This document shows, in pieces, positions 32,158 to 43,600 of a stretch of 64,000 nt of DNA. A program made the position numbers and the translations under genes. Within the stretch, counting starts at the first letter, position 1. Every line of letters begins with the position of its first letter. The notes under the pieces are model-generated. The model searched no databases, was not told the origin of the DNA, and was given only the letters and a program-made list of their open reading frames with translations. Where the stretch lies: contig OZ020487.1 of NCBI GenBank assembly GCA_963971405.1, forward strand, positions 33,837,371-33,901,370, written 5' to 3'. Source of the DNA: Psococerastis gibbosa. Taxonomy: Eukaryota; Arthropoda; Insecta; Psocodea; Psocidae.

Positions 32158-32330
32158 TGGATTTTGATCAAACTTCACACATATATTAAGGGACACGAGC
32201 ACAAAACAGAAGGATTGCAAATTTCACTGCCCCCAAAAATCAGGTTTTCAATTTTTTTTCCTAAAAAACGGCTCTAACGATTTTGATTAAATTTTAAGAG
32301 ATGTTAGTCATAAAAATCAATAAAAATACC
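32158..32330 (-). repeat. Sequence related to the ~0.87-kb repeat within the hAT leader
   Basis: AAAAAACGGCTCTAACGATTT at about 32262-32283 equals the central motif of the repeat at 62050-62919 in the same orientation, followed by TGATTAAATTTTAAG. Only this short part is shared, so it may be a small insertion or shared ancestral sequence. Confidence 0.4.
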
Positions 32331-32389
32331 AAAGTCACTTCCTCCAGAAAATTTGTGTAATTCAGAAAATAATTTATTTCAGTGCAAGC

Positions 32390-34834
32390 ATGTCAGAAAA
32401 ACGTGGAAAATTGTCCGGATATCAGAACAAGCTAAAACGACAGAAGAGAGAAGAAGAAAATATAAAGTTGAGTAAAGCTATGAAGGCCTTCACCAGCAAC
32501 AATAATTCAACCGAAGAATCGCCTGTGATATTGAATTGTCACGCATCCGAGCCGATAAATGATGATACACCATCGGGACCATCCAGTTCTAACGAAGTCT
32601 CTGAATTAAGTTCTGACCCAGCCTTATGGGGATTTTCAATTACTTCGGCAATTCGTCAAATATTGGTAGAAAGGGGCCCGCAACAAGTACGACAATTCCA
32701 ATTTCCAGCCAACAGCTCAAAACGTAGATTTGTAGCATCAAATTATGAGATGGTTTTGCAAAATGGCGAAGTTGTACAAAGAAATTGGCTCATTTATTCT
32801 GTTTCAAACGACTCCGTGTTTTGTTTCTGTTGCAAACTTTTTGATCAGTCAGACGTCTCTCAATGGCCAAAAGCAGGCTTTTCCGATTGGCAGAATATTG
32901 GCAGAACCCTCAAGTCTCATGAAAAATCGAAATACCACAGGGATGCCTTTCGAAAATGGAAAGAATTTAACTCAAGATTGCGGATGAAAAGAACCATAGA
33001 CGATGAGTACCAACGACTTACTGAAATGGAGATTCAGCACTGGAGAGGAGTCATTAAAAGAATAATTTCTTTAATTAGGGCGTTGGCAACGCAATGTTTA
33101 GCTCTGCGAGGATCAAATGAACATTTGTTTGCCGAAAATAACGGAAACTTTCTTAAATTTATAGAATTTCTTGCAGAGTTTGATCCTGTTATGGAGGAAC
33201 ACATTAGAAGAGTTCAAAGGGCATCAGACAAACCGTCTGTTACTTATTTAAGCAACCGTATACAAGATGAATTGATTCAATTAATGGGGCAAACTGTTTT
33301 AGAAAAAATTTTGGAATTAACAAATACAGCTAAGTATTTTTCAGTGATAGCAGATTGTACGCCTGATGTAAGCCATACTGAGCAACTGTCCTTAACAGTA
33401 AGAATTGTTACCCTCAACAAAAAAATTAAAAAGTATGAAATTCATGAATTTTTCGTTGGGTTTTTTGAGGCTACCAATTCGACTGGTGAAGCTTTGGCTG
33501 AGCTTATTCTGGCGCATTTAAAGAAATTGGGATTCACGTTGAAGTGGTTAAGAGGTCAGGGATACGACAATGGCGCCAACATGAAAGGAGTGAGAAAAGG
33601 TGTACAAAGTCGCATCCTTAAAAATTATCCTCGAGCTTTTTATGTGCCATGTGCAAATCATACTTTAAACCTTGTTGTAAATGATGCGGCTTCATGTACC
33701 TTGGAAACCACATCATTCTTTTCTACCGTACAAGAACTATATAACTTTTTATCCGCTTCTACAAAGCGTTGGGAGGCCTTAAAAAAACATGTCACTCAGT
33801 TGACTATCAAACCCTTGAGTGCTACTAGATGGTCTAGTAGAATCGATGCATTGAAACCACTGAGGTATCAACTAGGCGATGTGTATGACACATTGATAGA
33901 TATCATGGAAGATGAAAGGACTGACGAAGAGGCTAAAGTAAGAGCTAGAGGGTTGGCTAGAAGCATTAATAATTACAAATTTATCTGTGGGTTAGTTCTG
34001 TGGTATAATATTTTATTTGAAGTGAATGTGGTTTCCAAGTTACTTCAATCAATTACAATAAATCTTTCGGACTGCGTAACACTTTTATCAGAGACAATTA
34101 ACAGGATTCAAGCATTTAGAGAAGCAGGGCTGGAGCATATAAAAATTACAGCCAACGAAATCGCAGACGAAATGGAATGCAATAAGGAATTCCCTAAAGA
34201 AATGGAGGTAAGGGCCAGAAAAAAAAAGCGACAATTTGATGAAAAAGCAGAAGATGAACCTTTAAATGAAGAAAAAAAATTTGCTGTAAATTTTTTTTAT
34301 TATATTTTAGACAAAACCATTACTTCATTGTGTGAGCGATTCCAACTTCTACAAAATCATAGTAAGAATTTCCAATTTTTATATGATATCTATAAAATTA
34401 GAGATATTGATGACGAAACTCTTGAAACTTTTTGTAAAGAACTTGGAAATATTTTAACAGCTGACAATGAATCTGATATAAATGGAATTGATTTACAAGA
34501 TGAGTTGCGTGATGTGGCCCGTTTATTGCCTAAATCCATGAAGCCTTTAGACACTCTCAATTATTTAGTGGAAAACGAGTTGGAACCGTTGTACGCCAAC
34601 CTAATTGTGGCCTTACGAATACTCCTCACCCTGCCCGTATCTGTTGCGAGTGGGGAGAGGAGCTTTTCAAAACTGAAAATAATTAAAAATTATTTAAGAA
34701 ATTCTATTAGTCAACTGAAACTGTCCAACTTAGCTGTAATATCGATTGAGTCTGGCTTGGCCGCCACTCTCGACTATACTGATTTGATTGACGAATTTGC
34801 CAAATTGAAAGTAAGGAAAGTAAAATTGAAGTAG
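32390..34834 (+). CDS. hAT transposase, zinc-finger MYM-type-1-like group, 814 aa
   Basis: The protein should bind the element's ends and catalyse cut-and-paste transposition in the nucleus. The basic N-terminus (MSEKRGKLSGYQNKLKRQKR) looks like a nuclear signal. A TTF/BED-like zinc finger follows (C145, C147/C148 in FCFCCKLF; H177 and H183 in SHEKSKYH). The RNase H-like core shows VIADCTPD (D322), RGQGYDNGANMKG (D393), CANHTLNLV (C421, H424) and SATRWSSR (W481). The C-terminal dimerisation domain carries SGERSFSKLKIIKNYLR (about 754-770). Length is usual for this group. The start at 32390 lies just after an acceptor-like TTTCAG and matches the start of the open frame. No stop or frameshift is present. 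The third catalytic acid was not pinpointed. Confidence 0.92.
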   Translation: MSEKRGKLSGYQNKLKRQKREEENIKLSKAMKAFTSNNNSTEESPVILNCHASEPINDDTPSGPSSSNEVSELSSDPALWGFSITSAIRQILVERGPQQVRQFQFPANSSKRRFVASNYEMVLQNGEVVQRNWLIYSVSNDSVFCFCCKLFDQSDVSQWPKAGFSDWQNIGRTLKSHEKSKYHRDAFRKWKEFNSRLRMKRTIDDEYQRLTEMEIQHWRGVIKRIISLIRALATQCLALRGSNEHLFAENNGNFLKFIEFLAEFDPVMEEHIRRVQRASDKPSVTYLSNRIQDELIQLMGQTVLEKILELTNTAKYFSVIADCTPDVSHTEQLSLTVRIVTLNKKIKKYEIHEFFVGFFEATNSTGEALAELILAHLKKLGFTLKWLRGQGYDNGANMKGVRKGVQSRILKNYPRAFYVPCANHTLNLVVNDAASCTLETTSFFSTVQELYNFLSASTKRWEALKKHVTQLTIKPLSATRWSSRIDALKPLRYQLGDVYDTLIDIMEDERTDEEAKVRARGLARSINNYKFICGLVLWYNILFEVNVVSKLLQSITINLSDCVTLLSETINRIQAFREAGLEHIKITANEIADEMECNKEFPKEMEVRARKKKRQFDEKAEDEPLNEEKKFAVNFFYYILDKTITSLCERFQLLQNHSKNFQFLYDIYKIRDIDDETLETFCKELGNILTADNESDINGIDLQDELRDVARLLPKSMKPLDTLNYLVENELEPLYANLIVALRILLTLPVSVASGERSFSKLKIIKNYLRNSISQLKLSNLAVISIESGLAATLDYTDLIDEFAKLKVRKVKLK

Positions 34835-35134
34835 CCTAATATTGTTAAAATGTACCATTATGCCAGTAATTACTTTCCATTTTATGAGGAGTTTCATGAA
34901 GAACTAGGAAAATTCTTTTTTATAACTTCAATGCGTAATAAATAATAAATTTTTCTCGATGAAGATGGTTTTGTTTTTATTTGGGAAATATATTATGTAC
35001 CTATGGTGCTATACATATATTATATATAGGGCCTATACACTATATACGTATATATAATATATGCATACAAGAGGGCGCCATTTTCGAACCTTGCTTCATG
35101 CTTGAAAAATCCACGGCACGGCACTGTGTGTGAT

Positions 35135-35760
35135 GATTGTAGGTACTTCGCCTTAAGGGTCAAATTCATATTTTTGGCATACCTTTCCAAAGGTACTTTC
35201 ATTTGATTTGTAACTTGGCACATTTGGAATTTCCGTAATACCCCTAAAGAAACCACCCCTTTTCTGTTTGTGGCCACAGGAAAAAAGCTAATGCCACCAA
35301 AAGATAGTTTGACCCCTACTTAGAAATCAAGTTTTTTATCACATTTCTAAATCCCCATAATAATGGAAATAAGAGACGGACGGGGTGATCCGATTCACCT
35401 TGCATATATTTAACATCAGTATGGGCCAGTCACTAATTGCCAAAATAAAAAATTACCAACTATATAGGCTAGGTAAAGAACAATTTTTTGTGTATAGTAG
35501 GTACTTTGTTTTCTCGAGTAAAATTCCCAACTACGCCATAGGCTACATGCTGCTCAAGTCATGTTGGCTAAACCGTGTAAGGCCAGGTCCCATCAACGCA
35601 ACGCTTATAAAGGTTTCGTTATAGGATTTTCGGATGGTGCCACTATGTATTGGAATAGGGGGGGGGGGGGAGGGGGCAACCTCTTTTGTAAAAGTCATTA
35701 ATAAGTTCATAAATATTTGTATGCGTTTAGGTATTAAACAGTTTATTTATTCAGTAGGGG
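35135..35760. other. No gene recognised
   Basis: Contains a G-run at 35658-35670. Frames at 35020-35277 and 35385-35624 are without motifs; the first overlaps the hAT end. Confidence 0.35.
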
Positions 35761-35882
35761 AACGCCAGTGTCAAAACCTACCCCACCCGCGGTGGTATCA
35801 ACGTCAATAGCCAAAGCATGACCGCCCGCTGTTGTGAGACTAACAAGACTGGTCTGCAGTGGCAAGATCATCACCGCTCACA

Positions 35883-36719
35883 ATGACGAAACCAAGACCA
35901 GTGGCCACCAGTCGAAAAGGCCTGCCTGCCTACCAAAACGGTAAGTTGCAAGTAAGCTTTATATTGTACTTCACAGTTCAAATTATGTTGACTATGTAGC
36001 CTATGAATTGGCTAATTACCTATTTACCCACTTAACCCAAGAAAATGTTGAGGAAAATAGGTTACGTTACAGTATACCTTTATGGTATTAACACCAATGA
36101 ATACAATAAAATAAATGGATTTTTAAAAGCTTGTTATTTAAAATGTTTCTTTTGAGATTTTTTTTTTTTTTTAAATAAAAGATAAATCGCATATAAACAA
36201 TTTAATGAATGCATCCGATTGACCTCTTCAGTCGCCTCTGTAGGTTAGTACCCGTGTTGAGTTACGGCACGTCTCCAAACGCATGGCGTGTAAAGACTAG
36301 CAAGCACGTTACCACCTTGCCCTTGGCGTTTGTAAATCAGTTCGCCCCTTTTTTGTCACTTTTTCACACAAGTTACTTCTTTCCATAGCTCAGGAAGTAG
36401 TGTCAGCCCCTGGATTATTTTCCCCGCTCTATAATCCGGGTGTCATTTGTTCCATAGCGTAGGCTATAGCCACTTAATAACCGTTTCGCAAACTAGCCAA
36501 CCCCTAGCCCTATCAGACCTGGAAGTGTTTAGCATTATTATTGTTACAGGTTTTCGGCAGTCTCTATCAGTGCTTAGATTGTTCACATGGAGGCAAGTCG
36601 AAGATTCCAGCAAGAAGCACTTGTCCGCTGATGTCTCCAACATGTGCGACAAAATGTTTTCATGTTCACACAACATTGCGTCTTCACCCCCAGGACCCAC
36701 TTCAATGTATCCGACGTGA
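35883..36719 (+). CDS. Candidate two-exon small gene (75 codons), unknown function
   Basis: The ATG at 35883 opens MTKPRPVATSRKGLPAYQN, ending at AAAACG|GTAAGT (donor at 35941). The acceptor TTGTTACAG ends at 36549. The joined frame continues with FRQSLSVLRLFTWRQVEDSS and reaches TGA at 36717-36719 (58 + 170 = 228 nt, in phase). The exons are GC-richer than their surroundings. Further splice-like blocks downstream (donor GTAAGTCCC at 36830; block about 38143-38364 between TTTTTTCAG and GTAAGTTC; block about 39770-39960) may belong to the same transcript, coding or not. No family is recognised. Confidence 0.28.
36195..36340 (-). repeat. SINE-like repeat, copy c
   Basis: The minus strand reads the same head, GGAGACGTGCCGTAACTCAACAC, GAGGCGACTGAAGAGGTCAATCGGATGC and an A-run (the T-run at 36158-36171 on the plus strand). 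Family members are at 17535 and 30370; a shorter relative is at 51772-51828. Confidence 0.65.
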
Positions 36720-36762
36720 CTGCCGGCGTCACCATGCTAGGCTGATTTAGAAGTCACCCAAA

Positions 36763-37224
36763 TCAATTCCATGGCAGCCACACCTGGCGTAACAGGAGAA
36801 AACCCAACCGGAGGCCAGGCGGAGAAATGGTAAGTCCCAAAAAATATACTTTGTTCAAGGGTGTGTTCGAAGCACAGAATATACAGTGCATGCTCTTACG
36901 ATCATTTTGGTTGGAGTATAAAGCAGGTTGACTGTGGCAACTATAAATTGTTTCCAATGAGCTAAAGCATAAACAACACTTTAAAATTGGTAAATTTCCA
37001 AAACTAAAAATGTCAGCAGGCAATAGCTTATAATTATAATAGCAATTACTTATACACCAGCAGACGGGAGACTTCAAATTGGATTCAATATCGTACCACT
37101 GCTGCTTAATGCTGCTGCTACTGCAATTATAATAATGTTCTAATATGTTGCATTTAAAAACCAAAGCGTACTTTTGACATTGTTCAGATTCCCATGCATA
37201 TTTCATGAAAACAGAATCACCCAA
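36763..37224 (-). CDS. Unassigned 153-codon open frame
   Basis: Longest open frame of the window outside recognised elements. It starts at 37224 (MGDSVFMKYAWESEQ) and is Cys-, Ser- and Tyr-rich without a regular finger spacing. It lies antisense to the candidate exon at 36550-36829 and stops at 36763. No homologous family, splice signal or promoter is apparent, so it may be fortuitous. Confidence 0.15.
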   Translation of the reverse strand: MGDSVFMKYAWESEQCQKYALVFKCNILEHYYNCSSSSIKQQWYDIESNLKSPVCWCISNCYYNYKLLPADIFSFGNLPILKCCLCFSSLETIYSCHSQPALYSNQNDRKSMHCIFCASNTPLNKVYFLGLTISPPGLRLGFLLLRQVWLPWN

Positions 37225-37230
37225 TCAGCA

Positions 37231-37842
37231 TAAGGCTACCATTCGTCCCACTTTAGACGGGGTAGTCCCGTTTTTTAGCGTATTGTCCGTGTTCCGGCAT
37301 ATTGTTGTCGGTACGCGATAATGTCCTGTTTTTTTCTTTTATCGAATAAATCGATAACTTCTGGGGAAAAAAAGATATTTTGCTAGAAAAATGAACCAAT
37401 TGTAATATTTGAATTTTACCGCCAAAGTTTTAAGTCCATTTCGATTCAATTTCAGTAATACGGAATAAAATGGTTACAGTGAGATAATGAACCTTGTTAT
37501 TAACGAGCCTAGTTCCAACGCCCGCCCGACTTTAAGAGCATATACCCCAAGGCAAGGGTGTAGCCAAGGAGAGGGGCCCAGCCGGTTCAAGGAAGATGGG
37601 ACAGGGCGGACGGGGGCAAACTTACAAAATAGTCTTAAATGTACCTACACTAAAAAAGGTGAAAAATAATTCTGCTGCGTCGGTGGGCGTATTTTAGTGA
37701 GCTATAGCTTACTTTACATGGGAATGAACACCACGAAAACTAATTTCAACCCCCCCCCCCCCCCCCGCCTGTTGGAGAAATTCTAGGCATGGCCTTGCCC
37801 AAAGATGTCCCGTTTTCTTGCAAAATAAAAATGGTAGCCTTA
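37231..37842. mobile_element. hAT element (612 bp), TAAGGCTACCATT ends
   Basis: Ends TAAGGCTACCATT and AATGGTAGCCTTA. The flanks AATCAGCA (37223-37230) and AATCAGCG (37843-37850) match at 7/8. It resembles the TAAGCCTGCCA element at 21625-23376 in its ends and in subterminal CCCG(T/G)TTT blocks. A second MITE is nested at 37553-37797. Confidence 0.8.
37553..37797. mobile_element. Nested hAT-like MITE with C-run (245 bp)
   Basis: Ends CAAGGGTGTAGCCAAGG and CTAGGCATGGCCTTG, imperfectly inverted, the same style as 18296-18432 and 38764-38948. Flanks CCCCAAGG and CCCAAAGA are only partly alike. A C-run of 16 lies near 37751. Confidence 0.6.
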
Positions 37843-38763
37843 AATCAGCGCAATGCGAAGAGCATCAGAGAACTACTTACTGTATATAACTGTATTCATT
37901 TCTTAAAAGTTGTACAAAGTAGCTCATTAGGCGATTCCACTTTCATGGAATATATACATAGGTACTTGATTTGAGCCAACAGTGCAACAGAGGACAATAA
38001 TTTATATACCTATGGTGGTTTCCACTGAGTTATAATACAAAAGTGGGCTACAATACGTCACAATATTGGAAGCAGTCTTATGAAATCTGCCTACAATGGA
38101 TGTTTGGATTCATTTTATAAAGTACCATTTTTGTTTTTTCAGCATTGTATACGCCATCAGCAAATAGGATGAGAGGCATCAGCGAAGGCCATCCTCGGCG
38201 AATATAGGCCTAGTTCATGAGCAGCTGCGCAATGGTCCGGACAGGCAGCGGACTGCTTTTGCGGTGGCCCTGCCGCCAGGTCGAGTGGAAGGTTCCTGAC
38301 GAGAAAAGCCTGGATGCTGGCAAGGCCAAGGACTCATGAAGCTGCCCAATACGTTTCCTCTAAAATGTAAGTTCAATGATTTTTTTTATGCTCAGAATTA
38401 TCAGTCAAGGTTAAATTTAAGAAATTATCCTGAGGCTTTCCTAAAAAATATCCCCGGAAAGGTTGCCACCATAATCAGGACCCCTCATTTTTTTTATGTA
38501 CAAAGTCAAATTTCCCATGACATACTAGTATAAAGCCAAATGAGAGTAGGTAGACCAAATGTTCCTCTACATTTTTATAAATAGTCTGGCACCGTTTAGC
38601 CACAGTATTTGATAGCGTGAGAAATATATTGGTCTACGTATTAAACAAAAATATAAACTTCCATGCAAAAAAAAAAATTAAAAAAATTGAATATTTTTTT
38701 CGAAAGAAGGGTCGATGATTTTGGGAAATTCCTGAGCCCCTCATCACGGTATAACATTGTAGA

Positions 38764-38948
38764 CAAGGCCGTAGCCAAGGGGGGGGGGCTCATGGGGGTT
38801 CTAACCCCCCCCCCCCCCCGAAATGAAATGGCTTGATACTAGACAGAAACGGGTTTTGAGAGGAAAAATAAAAACTACTAGGTAATATCCAATGAAATTT
38901 CTGAAGCTCCCCCCCCCCCCAAAAAAAAAAATCCTGGCTAAGGCCTTG
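38764..38948. mobile_element. hAT-like MITE with G/C-runs (185 bp)
   Basis: Ends CAAGGCCGTAGCCA and TGGCTAAGGCCTTG with a perfect 8-bp duplication ATTGTAGA at 38756-38763 and 38949-38956. The interior has G- and C-runs near 38780, 38808 and 38911. Confidence 0.85.
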
Positions 38949-38956
38949 ATTGTAGA

Positions 38957-40437
38957 GGAATATTTCTTATAGTTTCTGACTTCTCATCAAGCTCTATGCT
39001 CAATATTTCCTGTGAAATTTGACTTTTTGAGAAATTTTGTTAAACTGACCTGAGACATGGTGTAGTTAAGTCCCATTATAAGAGATTAGAAATTCGACGC
39101 TTACATATCGGAGTTTTGGTGAGAGTCCTTACTTGCAATAAATTTGTCTGATCAATATCAGTCGTGAAGCCATAGAGAACATTGGTAAAAGAGAAGCCTT
39201 TGCGTTGCTATATTAGTCCATGTCTGCTGAAGATTTCAACGCCTCTGAATAATAGTAGCCGTTTATTTACAGAGCCACTTAGTTGGCTTTTTTAGTGCCT
39301 GAAGATGTGTTGAATATTCAATTTAGTTCAAAATAATAACAATAAGAACAATAACAGTCGCTTACAGGGTCATTGAGGGACAAATAAGAAGAGAGAGACT
39401 TTTCAGTGCCATTACATGCGTTGAACAGTTACCCACAGCCACAGTTAGGCACAGTGTAATTAGATGTGTTGAATAGTCGGCTGCAGAGAGATTTAGGGAA
39501 AAATTAATAGGAAAGAAACCTTCTCAGTACCAAGATCTGTTGAATGTGCAATAGCAAATTCAACGTTTCTTCTAGATGTTTTAACTTGAGACGGATTGAT
39601 GACTCATCAATATCTTCTGAGATATAGGGGGCGGGGGTCCAATGATCGCATAAGGACTCTCTCGCATGGTTAAACTATCGTTTTCATTTCTACGACTGGG
39701 GAAAAATTGCCCTTTTTTGCGGGGAAATAAATGATTCGAGATTCTAATAAAAAATTTTTTTAGTTTCTACATAGTTAGTGATGGAACAGCACTCTTCACC
39801 TCCCGCGTCGCGTCTCCTCAATCTGCAGCGGAGAAAGTTGTCATCGCCTCCCGGGACTTCCCACCAGCACCAGCAGAAGATGGAACACGAGTCGGACACC
39901 ACAGCCGCTCCTTCCAAACCATTTCTCTGTTTTACCCACACTTCGTAGACGGCGGCGCACGTAGGCCTACATGAAATTGAAATGCTGTTATACCTTGTAG
40001 TATATGGCGCTGATCTTTGTTCCCTCCGTGTGTACCGAACCTAAGAGCGTGGTGGCAGGACATTACACAACCATCTTCCTGCACGTAGGCCAAGACAGCT
40101 ACGTTCAAGGTATTTAATTATTATTGATTATTTTCTATACTTTAGTGTTTCCGGTATGCATCATTTCTACCATTGTTACCGCACTTATTCAAGCCTTATG
40201 AGCCCAATTGAATTTTACTAGTAGCGCAAGGTCTCTATCTAGCATCGAAAAAGCCCAATCTCTGCATTAAAAAAAGAACACAGTATAGCCTCAAATAAAA
40301 CAACCTCCAATACCAAGCTGAGCTAATAAACTGTTCAGGGATGGCTTATCACTGGGGAGAGCACTTAATGGGAACCACAGACCTAGACAACCAATCAGAT
40401 CATTCAAATCATGGAGCTTAGCCGACATTTCTATTGG
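38957..40437. other. No supported gene; one exon-like block
   Basis: The block at 39770-39960 is GC-rich with a 55-codon frame from 39781 (MEQHSSPPASRLLNLQRRK...), after an acceptor-like TTTCTACATAG. A donor-like TTCAAG|GTATTT lies at about 40109. Evidence is too thin for a gene call. Confidence 0.3.
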
Positions 40438-40593
40438 ATTTATACAAGAAATTAAAATAAAGAACACGCGCTGGTTTAGAATCCATCTTGTAATGCATAT
40501 AAAAAGCATAGACCATCGTACAGTAAACACCACCGTGGCACTAGTCACTCTAGCGCCACTAAGTAAACAAACAAGTTCTCATTCCTTCCAATA
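40438..40593 (-). repeat. Copia 3' LTR
   Basis: 156 bp, identical to the other LTR. The minus strand carries CTTTTTATATGC, a TATA-like promoter element, and ends in CTTGTATAAAT. Confidence 0.9.
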
Positions 40594-40653
40594 CGCCCTC
40601 TTAATGGGAACTTTCACTAACGCGCAAATTGGTTGCCAGAAAGACAAACTGTT

Positions 40654-43600
40654 CTAACTGTCGATAAAATACTTTGCACAAGATTTGTGCTTCTGGGCGC
40701 ACAATGACTTGGTTAAAACGTCAGCCGGCATACTATCAGTAGGCATATACTCAAATTTGATAAGTCCAGTACTTACCAGCTCACGGGCCTTATGATACCG
40801 CATATCGATGTGTTTTGATCTCCGGTTCGTCACATCGTTATTCGCCACATGCTGCGCTGACTGACTGTCATTAAATAAGATTACCGGCTTACTCACCGAG
40901 TTTGGAGCTACCTCACCCAATACACCTTCCAGGAATTGCACTTCCTTCGCTGCATCAGAGAGTCCCATGTACTCAGCCTCCATTGAAGAAAGCGCAACTG
41001 TTGGTTGTTTTCGACTCTCCCAACTGATGGGTCCTCCTGCCAACATCATTACGAAACCGGTGTATGAGCGCCTATCGGATGTATCACCACCCCAGTCTGC
41101 GTCCACATATCCCACTAGAGGTTTCTCTGACTTCTGAAATTTTAAAGAAAAATCTTTAGTACCTTTTAAGTATCTCAGTACTCTTTTAGCAGCTGTAAAG
41201 TGCTCTGCCCCATGCCTAGCATTGAACTGGGCTAATTTGCTTACCGCAAATGCAATGTCCGGTCTTGTACAAATAGATATATAGGTAAGACAACCTATGA
41301 GTTCTTGATACGGCAAGTCGTACCTTTCTTTGCCGACCTCAGGGATAGTAAACTGTGTCCCCACTGCCAATGGAGTGGTCGCCGGATTACAGTTTTTCAT
41401 GTTAAACCTTTCCAACACAGATTCAATATAATTTGATTGATCCAATAGAATTTGCTCCCCCTTCCGGCGGACACGCATTCCCAATAAATTAGTTACAGGA
41501 CCTAGGTCTTTAATTGGAAATACCTTACCCAGACCGTCGATCAGTGTTTTTACTAAGGACTGCTGACTGGAAATTAAATACAAATCGTCAACATATAGCC
41601 CCAACAAACACAATCCCTCCATATTGTTACGGTAAAATATGCAGGGCTCAGCCTTACAGGCCACAAACCCAAAGCTAACCAAAACTTTGGAAAGCGTGTT
41701 GTACCAGGCTCTGGACGACTGTTTAAGACCGTAAATGGCCTTTTGTAACTTGCAAACTTTACTTTCTTGTCCTTGAACTTTAAAACCCGGTGGCTGTCTC
41801 ATATACACCGTTTCATCTAGGTTGCTATTCAGAAAAGCGGACGACACATCGAGATGATGGAGGTCTAACTGCCACTCTGCTGACAATGCTAACAGCGTAC
41901 GTAAAGACGTAAAACGGGCAACTGGGGAAAAAGTGTCAAAAAAATCAACTCCTTGCGTTTGCGCAAAACCCATTGCAACCAAACGTGCCTTGTGCTTATC
42001 AAGTGTACCATCAGGGTTTGTCTTCAATTTATACACCCATTTACTCGACACAACACGTTGATCTTTGGGAGGATCGACCAGATCCCAAGCACCCAACTTC
42101 ATAAGAGAACTGTATTCAGTTTGCATGGCATTTGACCAATTTGGGTCCTTCATTGCTTGAGCAGTTGAGACTGGTTCAAGAGCTTGAGCATGATACAAGA
42201 AATAATCATTCAATTTCTCTGGTAATTTCCTTTGCCTAGATAGTACAGTACCTTCATTAGATCGCACATCATCTACCTCAGTAGTGTAAGACAAATCATC
42301 GTCATCTGGGAACGTCTGCTCTCCAACAGGGTCATCAGTGACTAAAGAATCTTCTTCATTATTGCCAGCAACCGGAGGCTGCCTCTGACTCTGAACAGTA
42401 CCTCTTCCGGGCACCGTGACAGGTATAGGCTGCACTGCAACAGGCACCTGAGTCCCAACTGGTTGAAGATTGAAAATCACGATTTCTGAGCTGTCAGCTC
42501 CCCCTTTTTCGGATGAGTTCTGAAAAATGTTTTCGAAGAAAACAACATCACGGGCAATGACAACATTTTTATTCTGTTTCGGGTCTACCAACCGGAAACC
42601 ATTTTCTGCATACCCTACGAAAATCATACGTTTGCTTTTGGGGTCCAATTTGTGTCTCTTGGCATCAGCGACATGCGCATAGCAAACGCAGCCGAACACT
42701 CGCAAATGATTAAGAATAGGCTTGCTTCCCGACCAAATCTCTTCTGGGGTTTGTCCCCTGGGCAAGACTTTAGTGGGTGTGCGATTTTTCAAATACACTG
42801 CGGTTGAAACTGCCTCAGCCCAGTAAACTGGCGGAAGCCCTGCCTTTGCCAACATAGCCCTTGCCTTGTCCAATAAGGTCCTATTTAACCTTTCACTGAC
42901 TGCATTCTGGGTACTGTTGTAAGGAACAGTTAAATAACGCGCAATACCGTGCTTAGCAAGATATTCAGAGAACACTTTACTTGTGTACTCACCACCCCCA
43001 TCTGATCGCAGCTGTTTAATCTGGAGGCCTGTCTGATTTTCTACTAAAGCTTTATACTTTATAAAATTAGACAGCACTTCGGCCTTCTCCTTCATAAAGT
43101 ACACTGTCGTGTGACGCGAGTGCTCGTCAGTAAATGAAACGAAATACCGCGCACCTCCCAATGACGTGACCTGTGCAGGTCCCCATACATCTGAGTGCAC
43201 GACACTTAGCTTACCACCACAACGGCGACTCAAATCAGGTTTCTGGTATGGCTTCTTAAACATTTTTCTTACAGCACATGCCTCACAAGGCTTGTATGAA
43301 GAATCCTGAAAATTAACATGATTAGTTCGTTTAAGAGTGATCAGGTCATTGTTATTTATGTGACCAAGTCGGCTGTGCCAAAGGCTAGCATCAGCCGCTA
43401 TGTTAATATTTTTACCTGTAATTCTGGAGTCGGACTCCTGCAGCGAATTACCCAACAAGCGGTACAAACCATTCTTTAACTGTGCTGTTACATGCGGCTT
43501 ACCTTCTATTTTGACGTCACGGGCTTTGTAGATAGAACACTTCTTGTCATCAAAAACAGTAATATACCCTTTCGTGGATAGTTTGCCGACTGACAGAAGA

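Larger units (their letters stand above)
31360..35126 (+). mobile_element. Complete autonomous hAT transposon (3767 bp)
   Basis: Terminal inverted repeats are CAGGGCCGTGCCGT and its inverse ACGGCACGGCACTG (one mismatch). They are flanked by a perfect 8-bp duplication TGTGTGAT at 31352-31359 and 35127-35134. The element contains one uninterrupted transposase gene. GATAG|GTAAGTG (donor at 31605) and TTTATTTCAG (ending 32382) outline a possible intron in the 5' leader, placing the start codon eight bases into the next exon. AATAAA signals at 34937 and 34944 follow the stop by ~100 bp. The exact duplication and open frame suggest a recent, possibly still active insertion. Confidence 0.9.
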
